NCBI GenBank assembly: GCA_019918135.1
Contig: WBZZ01002750.1
Location: 141,501 to 205,500 of the forward strand
Direction of reading: 5' to 3'
DNA from: Paulinella micropora
Taxonomy: Eukaryota > Cercozoa > Imbricatea > Euglyphida > Paulinellidae
DNA length: 64,000 nt
Position 1 is the first letter of the stretch. Each line of letters starts with the position of its first letter. Shown here one piece after another: positions 53,257 through 63,364 of the stretch. The notes under the pieces are model-generated. The model was given only the letters and a program-made list of their open reading frames with translations, ran no database searches and was not told the DNA's origin. The translations under genes and the position numbers were made by a program.

Positions 53257-54751
53257 ATGCCTGTCCAATACGGAGGAGAACTAGTCTATCAGACTAAGGA
53301 ACTGCTCACTGGTAAGTATGAATTGAACAAACTTACTAGCCGTGAAGGTGCTGCTGATATCACACTTACCACTGCTGGTGGACTTGAAAGCACATTTGAA
53401 ATTCCTACCCGCCCTTTGAACCTTGCGAGGTCTGTGTTGAAATTTACTTACACTCCGACTGCTGCAGGTAATGCGGGTCGATACAATCGTATCTATATGG
53501 ATTGTCTGGGTATGATTAAAACTATCGAGCTGCGAAGCCGAAGCGGGCAGTATTTGTGTAATCTTCAACACGTAGGCAACTATACTAAGATAGTTTGGAA
53601 GCCTGAGATTAGTTATAAAAAATGTAAGGCACTTGAGAACCACGGCGACTATGATACCGCGGTTGAAGGTAAGACTGGCTCTGGCGTTATGATTCAAAAG
53701 TTTAATGCTGGAAAGATTGTTGTGGGTAGTAGAGCAGAAAGGCGAGCAATTGATGCTGCAGGAGCCTACGATGCTGCAAGAGATGCTATTCAAACATACT
53801 ACAAAGTGCCTAGTGTAAATGCTCGTCGCCACGATGATACCGCTCGCTGATAGCACTGGAACCTATAGCCTTGTCAATGTTGATTATGATGAGGCTAAGT
53901 ATTTTGAAGGTGGAGCTAACAATACTGCTACCCCCCTTATTAGTGTTAAATTTCCTTTGGGTATGCTGTTTGGAACAATTTTTGAACTTGATAAGACTAT
54001 CGGATTTAATGAAATGTTGGATATGAGGATTGTGTGGGCTGAAACTCCACGAACTTCATTCTATGGCACTGATGCTAGCAGTATTTCTACTGGTGCGGCG
54101 ATTACTGCTACAAATGCTACTATTTCCGGCTTGAATTTGTTCCTTGCTGTTGAGACCGACCCGAATGTTATTTTGGGTGTCCAGCAAAAGATTGCGGGTG
54201 AGGGCTTCCCATTCAAAATTGAGTATCCCATTGCTTGGAAGCAGGCACTTAATGGAGAAAATCAAAACTTTGTCGTTAAGATGAACCGCTCGCAGGGTGA
54301 AAAAATTCGTCGTATCTACACATCAGTCTTCAATAGCACTGAAAACAAAAATACATCTTTTGATAACGACAACAGAACTGATGGGGCCGCCGCGCCAAAT
54401 ACTGCTTCAAAGAAGGTTAAGACGTATTACACAACTCTTGACAGAACTCGTCTCCAGCAATTTGATGCTAAAACATTAGAAAACGAAGACTATATGCTTC
54501 TCAAGGATAAGCTGAATGGTAGTGCTATTTTGAATTCAAGTGTGTATCATTACAACTGGTTCCACGTTGATACCTTTGATAACAATCGCCCCCTGTGGGA
54601 TAAGGATACTGACGGCTATGAGGTGAGCGGTCTAAGCCTTGACACTGAAAGACGATATGAATTTGTTGCGACTACTCCCAATGCTATCCAAAACAATTAC
54701 ACTTATGCCATTCTTCAACGAATTAAGGGAATTGAAATTTTGATGTCTTAA
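53257..54751 (+). pseudogene. Major capsid protein (double jelly-roll type), frameshifted
   Basis: ATG at 53257. About 498 residues in two frames that meet at about 53840-53850. The first half carries IPTRPLNLARSVLKFTYTP and IKTIELRSRSGQYLCNL. The second has LGMLFGTIFELDKTIGFNEM, RIVWAETPRTSF, FPFKIEYPIAW and the C-terminal RRYEFVATTPN with ILQRIKGIEI. Length and pattern fit Polinton-like DJR capsid proteins, which form the pseudo-hexameric capsomers. The single frameshift is the only defect. Confidence 0.75.
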
Positions 54752-54762
54752 TTAATTTGATA

Positions 54763-54789
54763 GATTATTTATTTTTTATAGAATATACT
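54763..54789 (+). promoter_or_regulatory. Candidate promoter of the post-capsid gene
   Basis: ATTATTTATTTTTTATAG then AATATA just before the ATG at 54790. Confidence 0.4.
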
Positions 54790-56015
54790 ATGACTACTCA
54801 TCAGCGAAATTTGGTTGTTCAAGATGATGGAGGGAATTTCGTTAATTTGAAATGTGGTTCTAACGGAGGATTAAAAGTTGGAGATAGTAAGACAGCATTT
54901 GGTGAAACCCTTGTCGGTCAATTAACTCCCATTATTCAGGAAACTTTTCCGTATACGATAAATACGCGGGTATGGAATAAGGTAGAAAATAAAACTGGAA
55001 CTGTTTCACATAACAATGCCAAAGCGGTCTTATCAACAGGAACTACCGCACTTTCCGATGCTCAAATTACCAGCAGAAAAAGATTGAAATATAGGGCTGG
55101 TATGGGTGTCTGTATTAGATTTACCATGTCATGGGAAATAGGGGCGAATTCTGTATTTAGTGGATATATCGGTATAGGCGATGGACAAACAGACAGCTTA
55201 TATTTTGGTCATTCCAGTGCTAATGGTATGAGAATCCGACATTTAAATAATGGGGCAGAAACTCTTATAACCAAGCAACTTGGGATGACCCGTGGGATGG
55301 GACTAAGATTATGCCCGCCGTAGATTGGTCCAAAGGAAATATATGCGAAATCAGATATCAATATTTGAGATATGGAAATATTTCGTTCTTTATGGAAAAT
55401 AAAAATACTGGTGAATTTACTTTGGTTTATAGTATTAAATATGCGGGCAGTAATACGGAGCCGTCTTTATCAAACTCTGTTATACCTTTTATCGCTTCTA
55501 TTTCAAATTTAGTGGGCGGTATTGTTGATTGTAAATTAAAGATTGCTTCCGTCTGTATGTTTGTTGAGGGAACAAATACTATAAATACAAGCATAAAAAA
55601 TAGTATTAAAGGTAGCGAAAACGGCTCTCAAACGGAATCTCCAATTATAACTATTAGAAATAAAGCTTTATTTAATGGTGTTAAAACTAATAATTCCAAT
55701 GTTTATCTGACTTTAGTAAATTAAGATAGCAAAAATAACATTATTAGTGTAATGTTAAATCCTACATTGAATGTAAATCAAAATTTTGTTGATGTTGATG
55801 CGAAAACATCTATCGTCGATTATGATGTAAGCGCTACCGCGATAAGTGTTGCTGGAACTTTATTAATAAAAGTTTATTTAACTGCTGGGAGTAGCACTAT
55901 TTTAAATTTAAGAGATTATGATATTTTTCTAACTCCTGGGGATAGTATATCAATTACTCAAAAGGCTACTGCGAACAGCACTGGAACGGCGATTAGGGCG
56001 ATAGTAAATTTCTAG
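54790..56015 (+). pseudogene. Structural protein downstream of the capsid gene, broken
   Basis: ATG at 54790. The frame shifts near 55280-55305 and meets an in-frame TAA at 55722-55724, but all three parts read as one protein (~408 residues). They are a β-rich N-terminal part, a middle part (NISFFMENKNTGEFTLVYS), and a C-terminal part with VDVDAKTSIVDYDV and LRDYDIFLTPGDSISI. That C-terminal pattern resembles a β-sandwich seen in phage and Polinton-like virion proteins. Its position after the major capsid gene supports a virion role. No exact family is claimed. Confidence 0.5.
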
Positions 56016-56038
56016 AAGACCAATAATTAATTTTCGTA

Positions 56039-56069
56039 ATATTTTTTTTCTAATATAATATAAGGTAAT
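56039..56069 (+). promoter_or_regulatory. Candidate promoter of the DUF3223-HNH gene
   Basis: AATATTTTTTTTCT followed by AATATAATATA, ending ~6 bases before the ATG at 56070. Confidence 0.4.
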
Positions 56070-56696
56070 ATGTTTTATCATCGTAAGTTATATATCATTG
56101 GAGGTAGGCGGTTTCTAACAAAAGCATCTATCAAAACCCACATAAGAAGATTTATAAGCAAATATAATGATGGAGAAGTACTGAACCCAGAAGATAGCGA
56201 TTTCATGCGAGACCTGATAACCAATCATCCAGGCATAAAAGATGGTATCATTGATGTTGAAAGTAATTTGACGACAGGAAGTAAACACTTTCGTGCGAAC
56301 GGTAAGCCGTTTTCGTGGAATTGCTGCGTTGACCTTATAGGGCTTAGTGAAACAAAAAAAATAGCGAGAGTGATAAAAGATGCGAGCAGGAATACGATAA
56401 GACCACAAATACAAGAATATATAGACCTTATGGCTATTGATGTATTCGCGGAACCCCGATACATATGCGAAATAAGTGGCGATATATATGAGCGGGTTGA
56501 TGTTCATGTAGACCATCACTTTGACATAATACAATTCAAAGATATCCTTAAACAATACCTAGAAGTGAATAGAGAAGTAGAAGTTGAAGACACCATTTTG
56601 AAAGAACCGCATTTTACCAAGTTTAGCGAATTTCACAAACAGAAAGCAATACTGCGAATAATAAAAAAAGAAATAAATATTAGAGGTAAATTATAA
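56070..56696 (+). CDS. DUF3223-HNH type protein
   Basis: 208 intact residues. The first ~90 fit DUF3223: RRFLTKASIKTHIRRFISKY, DFMRDLITNHPG, KDGIIDVE, FRANGKPFSWNCCVD. A ββα-metal/HNH-like half site follows: CEISGDIYERVDVHVDHHFD. Such fusions occur in large-virus and phage homing-type endonucleases. The last codons overlap the convergent gene at 56691. A role in recombination or mobility is inferred. Confidence 0.65.
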   Translation: MFYHRKLYIIGGRRFLTKASIKTHIRRFISKYNDGEVLNPEDSDFMRDLITNHPGIKDGIIDVESNLTTGSKHFRANGKPFSWNCCVDLIGLSETKKIARVIKDASRNTIRPQIQEYIDLMAIDVFAEPRYICEISGDIYERVDVHVDHHFDIIQFKDILKQYLEVNREVEVEDTILKEPHFTKFSEFHKQKAILRIIKKEINIRGKL

Positions 56697-56917
56697 ATAC
56701 TTTTTCAATTCGTCTTTATTTTGGACCCAAGGCTGACGAACTAACCATTCAATATATGGCTTATCAATCTTAGCGATGTCTTCTATTTTTTTTCCTTTAT
56801 ATTTACCAAAATGAAACACGTCTTTCGGTTGAGCATTACCTTTTGAACATCAGCAAGAGAAAACGATTTATTTTCGCTTTCAATTGATAGTTGTTGAAAC
56901 TTTTCGCACAGTCTCAT
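56691..56917 (-). pseudogene. ExoX C-terminal-like small protein, frameshifted
   Basis: ATG at 56917 (MRLCEKFQQLSIE). After a one-base shift near 56810-56825 the frame reads FGKYKGKKIEDIAKI and PYIEWLVRQPWV to a TAA at 56691-56693. The FGKYKGK...YIEWL pattern is that of the exodeoxyribonuclease X-like C-terminal domain found in many viral proteins. It is convergent with, and overlaps, the DUF3223-HNH gene by 6 bp. About 75 residues if intact. Confidence 0.55.
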
Positions 56918-56997
56918 GAGGGTAGATATAGCAGAGTGTATATAGAAGGGAGTATAAAAAATAAAAAAAATTAAATAAATAATATAGGAACAGTGTA

Positions 56998-57584
56998 ATG
57001 AGTGAGTGGATTGTCTTCGCAAAAGCTTACTCCGTCAAACATGGTATAAGCTACGGGGAAGCATTGAAAAAGGCGAGCAAAGAATATAAACGACAAAAAG
57101 GCGGTAGTGCTGAGTTGTCTGAGGATGTCTATTTGTCGCGGGCGGAGAGAAAAGGGGCTAACCGATGTCGCATTAGTAAAGGGAGTATTAAAAAGAACTC
57201 CGAGATATAAAGAAGAGCAGAAGCTGGTTGAAGAAGTCATAAAGAAATATGGTAAGGATAATGTAGAGCTGACAGGTCATTCGCTGGGTGGAACGATTGC
57301 AAAAGACTTAAGCCGACAGACTGGGGTAAGGGCGACCACATACAACAAAGGCAGTAGCACGAAGGACCTAATTGAAGGAGTGATTGACCGAGTAGCCACA
57401 AGGGTAAATCCAAAAGGGAAGCGGGCGAAGACTGCGAAGCTAGGCGAACTATCGGACCGCATTTGACCCCGTATGATTGCTGGGTGCGACTGCGGTAAAT
57501 ACTAAGTTAGTGAAGCTGACGAGGGGTATTCATACGATCAGAAGCGTCAAAGGTAAAGGAGCCAAAAAATATATCTATAATTTA
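56998..57584 (+). pseudogene. Lipase-like protein (GHSLGG), frameshifted
   Basis: ATG at 56998. The N-terminal ~45 residues include VFAKAYSVKHGISYGEALKKA, a motif also common in small virion proteins. A frameshift near 57120-57150 leads to YKEEQKLVEEVIKKYGKDN, the nucleophile elbow VELTGHSLGGTIA (Ser) and TTYNKGSSTKDL. A second shift near 57465-57477 leads to VNTKLVKLTRGIHTI. Class 3-type lipases are recurrent in Polinton-like and virophage genomes, where they may help membrane passage. The 3' end overlaps the convergent polymerase gene and is uncertain. Confidence 0.55.
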
Positions 57585-60500
57585 ACTTTTTATGTGAAAG
57601 CCGAGCGGGATGCTGTCATTGTCGTTAATAAACTCACGGCCGGCCCATTTATTCTCATTAACTTGTTTTTTTATGTTTTGGTTGTGTATTATACTAAAAT
57701 GCGGGACTTGTTGCTGTTTGCTGTTTCTGTTTATATGTATTTTTTTCATTTGAAAGTCCTTAACATTTTCAATGCTACCGCCTTTGTCCATCTTATCAAA
57801 TATAGTGGGGTTAAGTTGTTTAGCCTCCAAGCCTTTACCGCGATAGTGAAAATATTTTTTAACTCCATTTACCACTTCAATACGAACTCCTTTTGAAATA
57901 TGCTTTAAGTCATTCTTAGTCATTCCTTCCGTAGAGGCATCCTTCGTTGTAAATTCTAACATATACAATTTCGGAGCTATCCAAGAGGCCTTTATAATTT
58001 TACATCCATTGCCTAAATCATCTCCAATACCTCCTAATTTTTTATTACCCATATTCTTAATATGTCTAGCACATCTCGCGTGAATTTGTAAGCTGTCAGT
58101 ATCGGTGTAATAGAAGTCGTCTTCAATGCTTTCATTCGGGTTGGCTTCTTTCATATACTTGTACATAATACGACGGCTGTATGCTAGTATGAATGCCCCG
58201 TAGTGTGTCGGCTTTGTTATGCTATCTTCTAATATCACTGGATTGCGAGGGAGGCCTGTTAAATACCATAAGTCCTTTCCATCCTTATCGACGAATTTTA
58301 CTATGTCAGTTATTTGGTTATGGTTCCAAAATTTCCAGTATTCGTCGTTAGTGGTTACATATGCTGTTTTTGAAGGAATTGGTTTTTGTATTATCTTGCC
58401 GTATAGACTATTCATAAACAACTTGGCGAGCAAATATTGCGGGCTACCTTTTTCGGCATCTTCCTTCGCCTTGAACATATCATCTATATAGTCTTTGAAA
58501 CTTGTTCTCCGCGGTCGGAGTAGTATCCTTTATGAATACGGACTTCATAACCTTCAGCTACCATATCGGTTATGTCTACACTAGTAAGCCATTGGTCCTT
58601 TATATCTTCTAGTCGCCATTTAAGAGAACCTATTCGGTCTCGCTGCCCGATTCTGGAGTGTAGTATATTTTTTGGAGAAATGTAGTCAAGGTTATAAATA
58701 CCCAGCGGAAGGTTTCGCGGGTCAAGTGGTCCGATTGTTTCTATAATGTCGCCGACCATAAACTCGTTTAACATCGCAGTTGGATACAGAGAAACGACAT
58801 CGGCATCCACGAGATAATCGTCTATGTCGTCAAATGATAACTGCTTTTGTATGTATTATTCATACTGCTTAGAAATGAACCGCCTCTTAGACGGGTAAGT
58901 CCTTCCTCCTATGCTTGCTTTTCTGAATGCTAATTCTTCCTTTATCTTTGGAAGTCTTACCTCATGTTTTTTGTGTATGTATTTTTTCCACATATTAAAA
59001 GCCAGGCTGGAAGTTGAGATGTATGATGAAATATTAACTTTATGTGCGGTATAAATAGTAGTGTTTATTTTGTCGTATAACTCCTTCAACCCCATAACAT
59101 CGTTTTTCAAATAGTCTAAGCACTCTTGCCTCGTCTTGATGTCCATATCCGCCCATCTGCGGGCTTTCGCGTCGTGGTCGAAGTCTCCCTTCATAACCCA
59201 TACTTTCAAGATTTGCTTTTAGACTTCCTTGAGTATGCTTGCACAAATCCCACATCTTAATATTTTCAAACTCTAAACAGATGATAGAGCCGTTATTAAT
59301 TTTTGATTCATTAATCTTAATACCTCTTCTTATTAATTCTTGATGTATGAAGTAGTGGTCGAAGTTCGCCCCGTTAAAAGCATTAACATATAGGGTCGGC
59401 TGTTTATCCTTCTTATTTTTTCTTCTACCTCGCTTTGGTATCCATCCCTCCTTAATCTTCTTGCCTCGTTCAATTAGTAGGTCGATGAATTTACTTATAC
59501 AATCTTCGCCAGCTATGTATTGAAAGCCTTCACTGCCTTGTGTATCCGACTATGTAGCAGTCGTGGATATCATAACCATCCGCTATTTCTTTATTTCTCC
59601 ATGTTTCCAAATCGTCATGAATTATGCTGTCGTTGTTAATGTGGTCTTCCGTATATGAAATCTGTTAGTAAGCTTCTTTTATTATTCTTTTTTAACCTCA
59701 AATCTACAAAGTGCTTTCTGTTAAGGTCACAGGTATGCTTATTAACATATGTTCGCAAGCAGTCCTCGCATTTCTTTTTAATCTGTTTTTCTAGTCCATA
59801 ATAATGGTTATTTTCTAAAAAGATTAGTTTGTCTGCCTCTTCGCAATCATTACTAGTTCGTATGACATCCTTTGTTATCGCATTTGTTAATTCGTATGTT
59901 TTACCTTTTTTATGTATTTATTTAAGATTACAACTGCTATGGAAAACGGTACAGGCGAATTAGGTTCGAGTTTAAACTCGCTTCTAATATCATTACATCT
60001 CTTCCAGCGGATGGACATCCAGTATATCATTACACAGGAAGAATAAGCAATTATTGTTTTTGCTTGGTGGTGATATCTTCCTCCCCTCTTCAATTTTTTC
60101 CCTTTTTCTCTCACTCCTTCATAGCTTCCTCCGCCGTTCTCTTGAACGAATATTATTTCAACATATTTGATATCTCTTTCGTATCCATTCTCGCCCGCTT
60201 CTATGTTGCTTATGTTAAACTCGTTAAGAGCATCTATAAACTTCGTGTCATATTCGCGGAGTAAGAAAGAGTTAAATGTTTGCTTTTTGTAGTAGTGGTC
60301 GTATCTTTCCCCAGGTATGGTGCTGTATGTTATAGATATGTGTACATCGGCATTATTGGTCATACCTCGGCTCCTCGCATTTCTGATGGCTGGTATCAAT
60401 ACTTTCTCTTCAAGTAGGTTAGTATCGTAGAAACTTATATCAAGGTCTTTAAAATAGTATGAGAGAGTTCACACGATTGTTTCTTATGACCTTATAATCG

Positions 60501-60703
60501 TAAGCTCTAAATTCTCGTCGCTTCACTTCTCGTGTCTTAGCCTCGCGGAGATTTGATCTCGTGTTACTACGGATGTTAGATAAAAGGTCTTGACGGTTTC
60601 TTTTATCTTTTGTTTCAACACTTCTTAGCTTACTAATAGCCTTAGCTTGAAGAAGTTGAACATATTGCTTGTTTGGTCTTGGTGGTAAAGGTGGTTTGGA
60701 CAT
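57582..60703 (-). pseudogene. Protein-primed family B DNA polymerase, multiply broken
   Basis: ATG at 60703 (an upstream in-frame ATG is at 60718). About 1,040 codons. An N-terminal region (60703-59890) has a frameshift near 60465, and a Cys/His region follows (CEDCLRTYVNKHTC, near 59750). The exonuclease has DDLET (Exo I), NAFNGANFDHYF (Exo II) and YLKNDVMGL (Exo III). The polymerase has ADVVSLYPTAM (motif A), KLFMNSLYGKI (motif B) and YYTDTDSL (motif C), then a TPR2/thumb-like C terminus. TAA at 58856-58858 interrupts an unchanged frame (KQYE / YIQKQL), and shifts occur near 59900, 59650, 59560, 59180 and 58490. It would replicate the linear element from terminal proteins. Confidence 0.8.
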
Positions 60704-60836
60704 TTTACAGTTATGCATATATAAGGTAAGATACTTTTTCTAAAAATAATTAATTAATGTTTTTACCGTTATTATATGGGTTATATGTGTTTAGATGAAA
60801 AATATTTTTACCGCGCCGAAAAAAAATAATAGGGGC

Positions 60837-61043
60837 TTAGACAGTTGTTTTACTTATTTGGTCTTCCAGCTCCTGTATTTTCCTTTTATATTCGTCTATG
60901 CTTTTGAGTTCTTGCTTTTGCAAAAATGCTTTTGCTTTTCTTTCCTCCTTCAGCCTTTCTTGGTGGCGGTAGTAGTATGCGAGAGCCTTCTCGTTATTTC
61001 TCTTTCGTCTTGCTTCTCCTTCGTATAGTTTTGGTCTTGGCAT
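60837..61043 (-). CDS. Small basic coiled-coil protein
   Basis: 68 intact residues beginning MPRPKLYEGEARRKRNNEK, very rich in Lys, Arg and Glu. The short 'MPRPK-Y' start followed by a basic helix is common in small DNA-binding proteins of viruses. It lies between the polymerase gene and the right TIR. Role unknown. Confidence 0.55.
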   Translation of the reverse strand: MPRPKLYEGEARRKRNNEKALAYYYRHQERLKEERKAKAFLQKQELKSIDEYKRKIQELEDQISKTTV

Positions 61044-61137
61044 TACCTCCTTTTTTTTTGTCGGTAGATATGTCTCAACTATATTTATATTAATATGAAT
61101 ATATGTTTATAAATATAAAATAATTAATTAAATTATT

Positions 61138-61302
61138 CATTTCGCTTTCTTTTCGATTTATCTTCGATTTCTTTATGATTTCTTATGATGTTAAAAAATG
61201 ACGATTTGGATTGAATAACACTTTTTTCGCTGGTATTTTCTTGAAAATACCTGCGGAAAAAGGGTACTTACCTTTTTCTTATATATGTAAAAAACAACTG
61301 CA
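61138..61302 (-). repeat. Right terminal inverted repeat
   Basis: Reverse complement of the left TIR, with the same 20-base palindrome at 61232-61251. Outer end CAACTGCA at 61295-61302. Confidence 0.92.
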
Positions 61303-61558
61303 TAATTTAAAAATACCTGCACAAAAAAGATACTTACCTTTTCCGCCGACGCCGGTAACTCACCTAAACAGCGAACTATGCGTGCAAACTGAGCCAAAGG
61401 GTCTCAGTGCAAGAGCTTCCCTTTCTATGTGTCAATTACAGGAATGACACCAACTCTTTCGTTGACAGTCGCCTCCCAGTCGGCGATGGTCTTCTCCTTC
61501 AGCACTTCAACTTGCAGCCTGTGCCAGAGTCAAGCGCTGCCAAGGCTCATAACACACT
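61303..61558. other. Right flank of the viral element: partial TIR-like copy and retroelement remnant
   Basis: 61309-61345 repeats the inner TIR motif (AATACCTGC...TACTTACCTTTT) in the same orientation as the right TIR. Beyond it, 61425-61530 (minus) reads a short coding-like stretch (LWHRLQVEVLKEKTIADWEA) bounded by stops. No complete gene. Confidence 0.4.
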
Positions 61559-61732
61559 AGACGAGAGGGTTCGTAGTTTACTTTTACTTAGAGATTTGAA
61601 TAATTCCTGACACGTCACTAAGTATCCCAACCCCCTTTGAATTAACCGTTACACATAGAGTGATATAGGTAAATTATGTAATTGTCCGTTTTGTGGGGCC
61701 ACCGGGCCGGTATGACTAAATGCTATTATTAA
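61559..61732. repeat. Repeat R-B, right copy
   Basis: Same orientation as, and closely similar to, 38165-38330 ('gacgagagggttcgta' to 'gactaaat.ctattatta'). The two copies bracket the third Gag remnant and the viral element, as the LTRs or LTR parts of an interrupted retroelement might. Confidence 0.55.
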
Positions 61733-61834
61733 TAAAATTACCCATTGATATATTGATTTCTATCATTGTTATATAATTGACTAGTCATATAACGGAGTAA
61801 AAAACTTAAATTATAATATATATTATTAATAAGA

Positions 61835-61878
<44 letters not shown>

Positions 61879-62139
61879 TAAAAAACTTCAGTTAAATGTA
61901 TAAAAAAAGTTAAGCGCATTAAAAAAGTTGAAAGTATTCATATTAATATTAAAAAGTTCAATGTATTAAAAAAGTTAAAGGTATGAAAGAAGTTATGTGT
62001 ATTAAAAAAGTTTAACTTTTTAATAAGATATAACTTTTTTATAAGATAGAAACTTTTTTATAAAAAAGAAAATTTTTTATAATAGTTTGTGTGATTGCTT
62101 GAATGTCGCCGATTATAATATAATAAGCTATGATAGCAA
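61733..62139. repeat. AT-rich region: A-homopolymer and TTAAAAAAGTT-type repeats
   Basis: A run of about 38 A at 61838-61875, then irregular repeats of TTAAAAAAGTT and, from about 62015, their inverted form (AACTTTTTTATAAGATA). No coding potential. Confidence 0.6.
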
Positions 62140-62285
62140 CTACACTCTATCAGCAGTACTACAGCTTTAATAAGAAAAGGCGCCAACAGAACACGCCACG
62201 TAACTTGGCTGGCCGGATCATCAGTAATGGCTCTACCAACACCGTTACTCAGATACGGCCGGCACTTAACTATTAATTAAGATCA
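62140..62285 (-). repeat. Repeat R-A, right copy with conserved hairpin
   Basis: Hairpin at 62210-62262 (GTAATGG/CCGTTAC and GCTGGCCG/CGGCCGGC) and the flanking 'aagaaaaggcgccaa' match 35040-35180. It suggests an LTR of the same minus-strand retroelement group. Confidence 0.5.
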
Positions 62286-63364
62286 TAGTACCAACATAGT
62301 ATTAGTAAATCATTAATTATTGATAGTAATGATTGCAGTAATATTCATACTGTTTGCGCAAACTTGGAAAGAGCACTGTAAGCATTATTGCTGAAGAAAA
62401 GAAATGGCTCACTAAGAAAGGAAACTTGAATGGTACAATTAGCAAAAGGTTTGAAGTAAGGAAAAAGAGAAAAGAGGCACGAGAAAAACAGCAAAGAACA
62501 AAAAAGGGCAAAGGAGGCCAAGCAAAAGGAATTCGAACAAGCGGAGAAACAGAAGCAGGCCATGAAAAGAGAAGTGGTATTAATAAACCCTAGGAAGCGA
62601 CAAGCAAGCCGGAAAAGGGGAAGGTGCACAAAAACGAGAGAGAAAGAAAGCAAGACTGTGAAAGAAGAAGAAGAAGAAAAGGAGGGGGGGGGGGAGGGAA
62701 GGATGGAAAGGAGGTATCAATATGGGAGGAGGAAGAAAGAATTGAGCAATAATATGTATTAATATTCATTCAATATTACTGCCGCAGTAATATATACCAA
62801 TATTAATAGTTGGATCGCCAAGCAAGTAAGGCGAATGTAAACTCGGCATCAAGAAGTGTCGGGGTTTAGGAAAGGAAACACTGACTTTGTTTCGATAGAA
62901 GACATGAATTTTGCCCGAACGGGTAGTGAAGTAAATAGATGTGCAGCCTGTGCATGAAGAAATTCCGCAGTATTATAAAAATTTCAGTGAACACAATCAC
63001 GCACAAAGGACGGTTGATTTTCAAAGTAGAACTGGATGCAGACATGCGAGAGGATAGCGAGCAGATTAGGAACAGAATGAAGGACATAGTCCACGCTCAG
63101 ACGTGGACATCGGTTCGCTTTTTTGGAGAGTCGCTTAAAAGCTTAGCCACCCGCTTTGCCAACTTGTTGGCATGTCCAGGACGCAGAGAAAACACATCTT
63201 TGCAAAGCCTATCCACGCTCATGCCCTCCTATATCACATGGCAAACCAGGTGTTGATATGCTACACAAGCGCAAGCAGTGAGGTTAGGGGTAGACCAAGC
63301 TCTCTACATCATCATAACCCGCTGCTGTCAAATCCTTTTCATACTAACACGACAACCCAAGTGA
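62286..63364. other. No confident gene
   Basis: Open frames at 62354-62593 (Lys/Arg/Glu-rich) and 62939-63256 (with KGRLIFKVELDAD) have no recognised domain and may be retroelement or intron sequence. A G-run lies at 62684-62694. Confidence 0.35.

Larger units (their letters stand above)
40886..61302. mobile_element. Integrated Polinton-like virus / Maverick-type element (20.4 kb)
   Basis: Bounded by ~165 bp terminal inverted repeats beginning TGCAGTTG. It encodes the hallmark set: rve integrase, protein-primed family B polymerase, packaging ATPase, adenain-like protease, minor and major capsid proteins, plus a fibre, lipase-like protein and nucleases. Composition is AT-rich, unlike both the GC-rich island and the LINE. 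It is decayed by frameshifts, in-frame stops and one inversion. No matching target-site duplication is seen next to the TIRs ('accag' left, 'taatt' right). Confidence 0.9.

Noticed and set aside
13345..58858. Genetic code with TAA/TAG read as Gln, suggested by several in-frame stops
   Set aside because: Intact genes such as the DUF3223-HNH gene, the small core-type gene and 60837-61043 end in TAA at sensible C termini followed by non-coding AT-rich sequence. The two TAGs in the fibre fit Trp rather than Gln. Point mutation explains the data better.
62129..62262. Hammerhead ribozyme, suggested by CTGATGA on the minus strand of the right R-A repeat
   Set aside because: No GAAA core at the right spacing, and the CTGATGA is not kept in the other two copies.
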